The notes under the pieces were generated by a model. It was given only the letters and a program-made list of their open reading frames with translations. It was not told the DNA's origin and ran no database searches. Shown here piece by piece: positions 1 to 3,677 of a DNA stretch of 5,069 nucleotides. A program made the position numbers and the translations under genes. Numbering within the stretch: the first letter of the stretch is position 1; each line of letters starts with the position of its first letter. The DNA comes from Candidatus Woesearchaeota archaeon (GTDB lineage Archaea > Nanobdellota > Nanobdellia > Woesearchaeales > SM23-78). Location of the stretch: assembly GCA_019322375.1 (NCBI GenBank), contig JAHWIP010000008.1:1-5069 (forward strand), read 5' to 3'.

Positions 1-1
1 A

Positions 2-127
2 AAGCCAGAAACAGTCACCATTAGAGACAGGGACACAGAAAAGCAGGTAAGAATAGAAACAGGAAAACTAAGAGAAACAATAAGAGCGCTTATCAACCAG
101 GAGAAGAAGTTTGAGGGGATGAAATAA
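2..127 (+). CDS. glyS: C-terminal end of glycyl-tRNA synthetase (partial)
   Basis: An open frame enters from the left edge (first full codon at base 2) and ends at TAA 125-127, giving 41 residues. It contains VTIRDRDTEKQVRI, which matches, from memory of the family, the C-terminal anticodon-binding domain of archaeal and eukaryotic class II glycyl-tRNA synthetase, where a VT(I/V/L)R(D/E)R(D/N)(T/S)xxQ(V/I)R(I/V) strand is conserved close to the end. The enzyme charges tRNA-Gly with glycine in the cytoplasm. After the motif comes a short helix (LRETIRALINQ) and a lysine-rich tail. Only about 40 of several hundred residues are present, so the catalytic motifs cannot be checked. The next gene starts 8 bases later on the same strand, so co-transcription is likely. 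Another class II synthetase sharing this domain (Pro, Thr, His) is less likely because of the RDRDT...QVR signature. Confidence 0.72.
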   Translation, partial: KPETVTIRDRDTEKQVRIETGKLRETIRALINQEKKFEGMK

Positions 128-135
128 TTCTATAT

Positions 136-624
136 GTGATTGAAATGAAAAAGATTAATCAAACATCCTATGCGAAAACTCTGAAATGGATTGTTGGAAT
201 TTTAAAAAAGAGAAAAATAAGATTTAATGTGCTCGGAGGATTAGCTGCATATGCATATGGCTCAAAAAGAACGTTAGTAGATATTGATTTAGCTATGAAA
301 AATAAAGACTTTCAAAAAATTCTGCCAGATGTAAAAGATTATATTGTTGAGCCGCCACACTTTTCAAAGTCGGAAAATTGGGAGTGTTATTATATGGAAT
401 TGAAGTATAATGGAATTACAATTGAAATTGGTGGTGATGAAGGTTGTAAGTTTCTTAATTCAAAAACAGGAAAATGGCAGAAGCTTGGCGATGGTTTATC
501 AAAGCCAACAATTAAAAAAGTCTTTGGTTTAAATCTACCAATCATTCCTAAAAAAGATCTTGTTGCATATAAAAAAAAATTGATGCGAGATTTTGATGTT
601 ATCGATTTAAAGAATATGAATTAA
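136..624 (+). CDS. Small nucleotidyltransferase-fold protein (pol-beta superfamily)
   Basis: This 162-residue soluble protein starts at GTG 136; an ATG at 145 (residue 4, MKKINQ) is an equally good or better start, and neither has a convincing ribosome binding site. Residues 34-51 read GGLAAYAYGSKRTLVDID, the helix-turn and DxD signature of minimal nucleotidyltransferases, with D49 and D51 as the expected metal ligands. A third carboxylate is plausibly E97 in the strand GITIEIGG. The end, about residues 138-161, has a KKDLVAYKKKLMRDFDVIDL pattern like the C-terminal helix common in AbiEii-like and MNT-like proteins (lysine, then R/D-rich DxxDL). Such proteins transfer NMP groups or, in some toxin-antitoxin pairs, modify tRNA or a partner protein; the substrate here is unknown. 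No HEPN or other obvious toxin partner lies next to it. It follows the synthetase gene by 8 bases and is clearly more AT-rich (about one third G+C in sampled stretches) than the secretion genes, which suggests possible acquisition. Confidence 0.78.
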   Translation: MIEMKKINQTSYAKTLKWIVGILKKRKIRFNVLGGLAAYAYGSKRTLVDIDLAMKNKDFQKILPDVKDYIVEPPHFSKSENWECYYMELKYNGITIEIGGDEGCKFLNSKTGKWQKLGDGLSKPTIKKVFGLNLPIIPKKDLVAYKKKLMRDFDVIDLKNMN

Positions 625-640
625 AGTAAATCTTAAAAAC

Positions 641-651
641 ATTTATAAATA
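641..651 (+). promoter_or_regulatory. TATA box of the tRNA-Phe gene
   Basis: ATTTATAAATA lies in the gap between the nucleotidyltransferase stop and the tRNA, preceded by an A-rich stretch (AAAAAC) that could serve as a BRE. Its centre is about 28 bases before the first tRNA base at 675, so transcription would start at or just before the tRNA 5' end. That spacing is normal for archaeal TBP/TFB promoters. Confidence 0.7.
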
Positions 652-702
652 ATCATATAGTTATATCGTCTAGCGGGACCGTAGCTCAGACTGGGAGAGC
701 AC

Positions 703-726
703 ACGTACAGCAAAAGTACGGCTCCA
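703..726 (+). other. tRNA intron 1 (position 27/28)
   Basis: This 24-base intron splits the 5' strand of the anticodon stem. Central BHB helix: exon GAGC (697-700, the D-stem 3' strand) pairs with intron GCTC (721-724). The bulges are A701-C702-A703 and C725-A726-T727, cut between 702/703 and 726/727. The inner helix CGTAC/GTACG (704-708/716-720) closes a 7-base loop AGCAAAA. The outer helix is weak (A696 faces A728), so this is a relaxed motif. Removal joins C27 to T28 and restores a five-pair anticodon stem. Noncanonical introns of this type need a broad-specificity splicing endonuclease. Confidence 0.88.
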
Positions 727-736
727 TACGCTGAAG

Positions 737-760
737 TGTCGCTTTAGCGAAACCTCAGTC
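737..760 (+). other. tRNA intron 2 (canonical position 37/38)
   Basis: This 24-base intron sits one base 3' of the anticodon, the usual archaeal site. The anticodon-loop bases CTGA (731-734, positions 32-35) pair with intron TCAG (755-758). The bulges are A735-G736-T737 and T759-C760-A761, cut after 736 and after 760. The outer helix is the anticodon stem TACG/CGTA (727-730/762-765). The inner part is an irregular stem ending in TCGC/GCGA (739-742/747-750) with loop TTTA. Splicing yields the seven-base loop CTGAAGA with anticodon GAA. Confidence 0.9.
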
Positions 761-769
761 ACGTAGGTG

Positions 770-795
770 ATTGATCTAGCAAGAATCAACCTAAA
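770..795 (+). other. tRNA intron 3 (variable loop, position 46/47)
   Basis: This 26-base intron splits the variable loop. Exon TAGG (764-767) pairs with intron CCTA (790-793) as the central helix. The bulges are T768-G769-A770 and A794-A795-T796, cut after 769 and after 795. The inner helix TTGAT/ATCAA (771-775/785-789) closes a nine-base loop CTAGCAAGA. Removal joins GTG to TC and gives a five-base variable loop GTGTC, close to the TTGTC I recall in other archaeal tRNA-Phe genes. That match supports these exact cut sites. Confidence 0.87.
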
Positions 796-808
796 TCCTG
801 GGTTCAAA

Positions 809-853
809 CACGGTCACTGGCGTTCGGCGCTTCCAAACGCCGCCGTTTGAAAG
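809..853 (+). other. tRNA intron 4 (T loop, position 59/60)
   Basis: This 45-base intron, the longest of the four, interrupts the T loop. Exon TTCA (803-806, positions 54-57) pairs with intron TGAA (848-851). The bulges are A807-A808-C809 and A852-G853-T854, cut after 808 and after 853. The outer helix is the intact T stem (798-802/855-859), giving a complete outer helix, bulge, helix, bulge arrangement. Inside, ACGG/CCGT (810-813/843-846, with T847 bulged) and GGCGTT/AACGCC (819-824/836-841) make a long, G+C-rich hairpin. Removal leaves the T loop TTCAAAT. Confidence 0.9.
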
Positions 854-877
854 TCCCAGCGGTCCCACTTCTTGCCA

Positions 878-882
878 TTTTT
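878..882 (+). terminator. Oligo-T terminator after the tRNA
   Basis: A run of five T follows the tRNA 3' end by 10 bases. Archaeal RNA polymerase commonly stops at short oligo-T tracts, and there is no hairpin directly before it apart from the tRNA itself. Confidence 0.5.
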
Positions 883-889
883 ACTTAAG

Positions 890-915
890 ACATTAGGCCT
901 TCTTATTACTAATGT
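890..915. repeat. 7-bp inverted repeat between convergent genes
   Basis: ACATTAG (890-896) is perfectly complementary to CTAATGT (909-915) with a 12-base loop. It lies between the tRNA on + and the small frame on - that ends at 926, so it could act as a shared transcript end. It is A+T-rich and only weakly stable, and a TCCTTTT stretch follows on the + strand. Function is inferred from position only. Confidence 0.35.
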
Positions 916-925
916 TCAAATCCTT

Positions 926-1201
926 TTAGTGAGAACGAGCAGGATTATAACTAATTATCAATCCCTTACGAACATTATATTTGCCTTTTTTAACGTCTGT
1001 TTTTCTTCTAAGAAGTTTGTCTAAAGTGATATAATCAAATCTTGGATTTTTCTTCTTCTGTTCTTCTGCTTTTGCTTGGGAAAGAACTCTATAATGTCTT
1101 GCTTTTGTTCCCCAACCCCTTTCTAAAACATAACCCACAACTGGTTTTTCATAATGAGAATTATTTTTTAGTTGTTCTATACAATAATTAATGTTGTCCA
1201 C
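926..1201 (-). CDS. Small basic protein of unknown function
   Basis: This frame starts at GTG 1201-1199 and ends at TAA 928-926, giving 91 residues. I do not recognise a family with confidence. The protein is soluble and strongly basic, with a KAEEQKKKNPR stretch (about residues 44-54) and a lysine/arginine-rich C-terminal third; there is no signal peptide or membrane segment. No ribosome binding site precedes the GTG. The frame stays open upstream to a TAG at 1282-1280, adding 26 sense codons (KDLKQ... to ...RRFSALAH) without an ATG, GTG or TTG, and that extension also reads like protein. Either the gene is leaderless from the GTG, using the TATA-like CTATAAG about 25 bases upstream, or it is the remains of a longer gene that lost its start. 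Base composition resembles the nucleotidyltransferase gene rather than the secretion operon. Confidence 0.45.
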   Translation of the reverse strand: MDNINYCIEQLKNNSHYEKPVVGYVLERGWGTKARHYRVLSQAKAEEQKKKNPRFDYITLDKLLRRKTDVKKGKYNVRKGLIISYNPARSH

Positions 1202-1223
1202 ATGAGCTAATGCTGAAAATCTT

Positions 1224-1230
1224 CTTATAG
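1224..1230 (-). promoter_or_regulatory. Possible TATA box of the small minus-strand gene
   Basis: On the minus strand this reads CTATAAG, centred about 25 bases before the GTG at 1201. That is the spacing expected for a leaderless archaeal transcript. The region is A+T-rich and in the same open frame as the gene, so the match could be chance. Confidence 0.22.
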
Positions 1231-1341
1231 GTAATTCTATCCTAATGCTTTCCGAATTTGTTTTTTGCTTTAAATCTTTCTAGTTGTAACCACTATTAAG
1301 AAGTCTTCAATTATAGGTTAGGTTCCTAGCTCAGAATCAAT

Positions 1342-3612
1342 CTAACTCCCTGCAAAATTCGTTAGTATTGAGCCTGCTACAAAGGTGAAGAGCAGGGTTA
1401 CTGCAGCTGCTATTATCACATATGTAATCGTTGTTTTTAACAGGTTGTTGCCTACAACATATCTCTCGCTTAGTTTGTCACTGCCGTTCTCTATGCCGTT
1501 GATAAGAATTGAGAGGATAAAGGTTATCTGCACAACATATAATCCTACTATGAACTGGAAATAAAAAGTTGGTATGCCTGTTCCAAAAAAGCTAAGCATG
1601 TTTGCTCCTGCAAAGCCTTGTCCTGAGCCTGCTGCTTCTGAGCCCAGGCTTGAAAGCATTATTGACAGGTTGCCCAGGATTTGGGTTATCATGCTTGTAA
1701 TACCAACTACTATGCCTGCTATGGCTGGGGTTAAGAACCTTATCTGGCTTTTCATGCTGCTAACAATGTCTGCCATCAAGTCTTTCAGCCTTTCATCAAC
1801 CCTGTGCATCTGCTTGATATATTCTGAAATGTTAATCACTGCCTGGCTTGCTATTCTCGGCCCTTTCTTGCTGCTCTCAACCAGTACTTTCATGCTGCTC
1901 TCAATAAGGTTTGAAGGATAATACACCAGAGCTCCTCTTTTATTATCAAAGATTGCATGCTCAACACTCATGCCCAGTTTTGAAATATTTATGCTCACCA
2001 GTTCAAAGAATTTGCCGCTAAGAGTATCTTCCATTACTTTTGCTACTTTTCCAAAAGCTATTTCTGCTGGCAAGCCATCACCTAATCGGTTGCCAAGCTG
2101 GAACAAAGCTGAAGCAAACTCTTTTTCCAGGGCTTTGGCTTGTTTTCTTATCTTAATCACATTCCTGCTTCTGAAATGATAAAAAGAGCCTGCTCCAAGA
2201 CCAAAAGCCAGCACCAGTATCATGCTCAGAATAGTTGCTCCCAGTCCAAAAGGACCAATGAGTTTTCCTGTTTCTTCACCAGCCTTAACCTCATATCTAT
2301 ACCCAAGGAAGTAAAGGTTTGCCTCTGGGATTGTGGGTGTGTCAATGATTTTTAAACCTTCATCAGTCAGGGCTATATCAAAGTCAGGAGCTAAAGCATG
2401 AATTATAACAGGAAGCGAGCCTATTATGAACAACACAATGAAAAGAGTAAAGGCTAGTAAAAAAGGATTAATCCTAATCTCTGACTTGCCCACAGGTATG
2501 ATTATGTTCCTGTACTTTCTAAGCACCTTGCTTGTCTCTGAGATATCACTTTCCCCATACCCTGTCGGCCTGGTTGTTAATATATTCCTGGCAAGATAAA
2601 ACACCATGACTGGAAGCACAATGTTGTAGAGCACAAGAAGATGATACCATTTTACTTCTGGCATAAAACTCACAAGCAAAGGAAGAATAACCAGGCCCAG
2701 GATGGGCAGGATTATCCCCAGCATGTGCAGAGCAGTAAGAGGGCCTTTAAGGTTGTGAGCATAATGCAGCATCTTTTCATAAGTCTCTTCAAGAATAACA
2801 TTCAATGATTTGTCAAGAGCATCAAGTCTTCTGCCCTCTGTGCTCTCATAAAGAGAGGATTCTATCAAGTGCATGCTCTCAATGAACTCCATGTTGTACT
2901 TGCGCCATGTTTGAAGATAATCATCAAGGCTTTCTTTTAATGAGTCAAACTTTTCTGACTCAACATCCCAGAGCACTTTTTTCAGGTCAAAAGAAAGAGG
3001 CGGTGCCAAGTGTTCTGCTGCAAAGCTAAGAGCTCTTTCAAGGTTGCTGGTGTGCCTCATATAAGTTACAATATAGAAGATGCAGAGCACCATTTGGTTG
3101 CTTGCTTTCATACGCCAATTATTTGCAAGATAGAAAGGAAACTTCTGCAAAGGAAGAATGATTCCAAGAGCAGCTAGTATTGCAAATAAGACAAAGAACA
3201 TGCTTCCGCTTCCAGGCACAATAAGAGAGGGAAGAACATATGTCACCAGGACTATGAAAAGAGCAAGTATGATAGGAGCAAGGATTGATAAACTGACTGC
3301 TCCTGCAGGTGTAATCTCAAGATGGCATATCTTTATTGCTTCTTCAAACTCAGGCAGCTTCTTCTTATCAGGGGTTACTTTTAAGACTTTCTCAGACCAG
3401 TTGCAGAGCTTTTCGTATAAGTTAAGATGGTGAGGCAAGGCTTCTCTTTTAAATTCTGTATACTCCCTTGAAGTTAAGGGTTGTTCCTGCTCAGAAAGAG
3501 CCCCTTTTCCTTTTTTTCCTTTCCCACCCAGCTCCTGCTCTTTAAAACTCTTAGCTATTCTCTTCTCATACTTTGCTCTAAGTTCTTTAAGAGTATCTTT
3601 TTCACTTGCCAT
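1342..3612 (-). CDS. TadC/FlaJ-like membrane platform protein with two T2SSF-type domains
   Basis: This 756-residue multi-pass membrane protein is the likely platform of an archaeal type IV pilus-like or secretion machine. It would couple the cytoplasmic ATPase encoded just upstream to subunit assembly. About nine hydrophobic segments are visible near residues 105-129, 136-156, 293-313, 323-343, 384-406, 456-476, 626-646, 680-704 and 728-750. Two soluble helical regions between them match the type II secretion F-domain pattern: residues 173-290 (YIVTYMRHTSNLERALSFAAEH) and 495-625 (FASALFQLGNRLGDGLPAEIAF). The tandem arrangement is what archaeal FlaJ/ArlJ- and TadC-type proteins show. An N-terminal cytosolic part of about 100 residues is charged and has a glycine/lysine-rich linker (29-37). 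It begins 65 bases after the ATPase stop on the same strand; ATG 3612 has no Shine-Dalgarno but a TATA-like box lies at leaderless spacing. Which system it serves (pilus, archaellum, secretion) cannot be told here. Confidence 0.85.
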   Translation of the reverse strand: MASEKDTLKELRAKYEKRIAKSFKEQELGGKGKKGKGALSEQEQPLTSREYTEFKREALPHHLNLYEKLCNWSEKVLKVTPDKKKLPEFEEAIKICHLEITPAGAVSLSILAPIILALFIVLVTYVLPSLIVPGSGSMFFVLFAILAALGIILPLQKFPFYLANNWRMKASNQMVLCIFYIVTYMRHTSNLERALSFAAEHLAPPLSFDLKKVLWDVESEKFDSLKESLDDYLQTWRKYNMEFIESMHLIESSLYESTEGRRLDALDKSLNVILEETYEKMLHYAHNLKGPLTALHMLGIILPILGLVILPLLVSFMPEVKWYHLLVLYNIVLPVMVFYLARNILTTRPTGYGESDISETSKVLRKYRNIIIPVGKSEIRINPFLLAFTLFIVLFIIGSLPVIIHALAPDFDIALTDEGLKIIDTPTIPEANLYFLGYRYEVKAGEETGKLIGPFGLGATILSMILVLAFGLGAGSFYHFRSRNVIKIRKQAKALEKEFASALFQLGNRLGDGLPAEIAFGKVAKVMEDTLSGKFFELVSINISKLGMSVEHAIFDNKRGALVYYPSNLIESSMKVLVESSKKGPRIASQAVINISEYIKQMHRVDERLKDLMADIVSSMKSQIRFLTPAIAGIVVGITSMITQILGNLSIMLSSLGSEAAGSGQGFAGANMLSFFGTGIPTFYFQFIVGLYVVQITFILSILINGIENGSDKLSERYVVGNNLLKTTITYVIIAAAVTLLFTFVAGSILTNFAGS

Positions 3613-3630
3613 GTTAATCTATCTGTGCAT

Positions 3631-3640
3631 ATTTTTTTAT
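3631..3640 (-). promoter_or_regulatory. Possible internal TATA box before the platform gene
   Basis: On the minus strand ATAAAAAAAT is centred about 24 bases before the ATG at 3612, in the 65-base gap after the ATPase gene. This spacing would suit a leaderless transcript and could let the platform gene be transcribed separately from the ATPase gene. Confidence 0.35.
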
Positions 3641-3677
3641 CTGATTACCCTTAACCCTTATCTATTCTTTCAAAGGC

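Larger units (their letters stand above)
675..867 (+). tRNA. trnF: tRNA-Phe(GAA) with four BHB introns
   Basis: The gene is 193 bases for a 74-base mature tRNA. Exons are 675-702, 727-736, 761-769, 796-808 and 854-867. Mature parts: acceptor GGGACCG (675-681) with CGGTCCC (860-866), seven pairs; D stem GCTC/GAGC (684-687/697-700) with loop AGACTGGGA; anticodon stem CTACG/CGTAG made from C702, 727-730 and 762-766; anticodon loop CTGAAGA with GAA at 733-735 and U33 present; variable loop GTGTC from 767-769 plus 796-797; T stem CTGGG/CCCAG (798-802/855-859) with loop TTCAAAT; discriminator A867, as expected for Phe. No CCA is encoded (CTT follows), so it must be added. The D arm and GTGTC variable loop resemble other archaeal tRNA-Phe genes. 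Each of the four splice sites forms a 4-bp helix between opposed 3-base bulges with cuts after the second bulge base. The standard fold appears only after all four introns are removed. Confidence 0.93.

Noticed and set aside
771..789. TTGAT/ATCAA hairpin as the true anticodon arm (loop CTAGCAAGA)
   Set aside because: The loop has nine bases and the arm would leave the GAA loop and the variable-loop match unexplained; it fits better as the inner helix of intron 3.
914..923. GTTCAAATCC, identical to a tRNA T-loop core
   Set aside because: Flanking bases do not form a five-pair T stem (only scattered pairs) and no acceptor or D arm accompanies it; probably chance in A+T-rich DNA.
136..1201. Toxin-antitoxin pair formed by the nucleotidyltransferase and the small minus-strand protein
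   Set aside because: They are on opposite strands, separated by the tRNA, and the small protein lacks the HEPN RxxxxH motif.
1327..1335. TAGCTCAGA, identical to the tRNA-Phe D-arm start at 682-690
   Set aside because: Nine bases only, with no acceptor pairing or continuing similarity; not enough for a tRNA fragment or attachment site.
1574..1921. Long + strand open frame opposite the platform gene (and similar ones at 1970-2355, 3158-3433, 3799-4230, 4465-4647)
   Set aside because: They lie antisense within two well-supported genes, show low-complexity composition and no family motifs; they are shadows.
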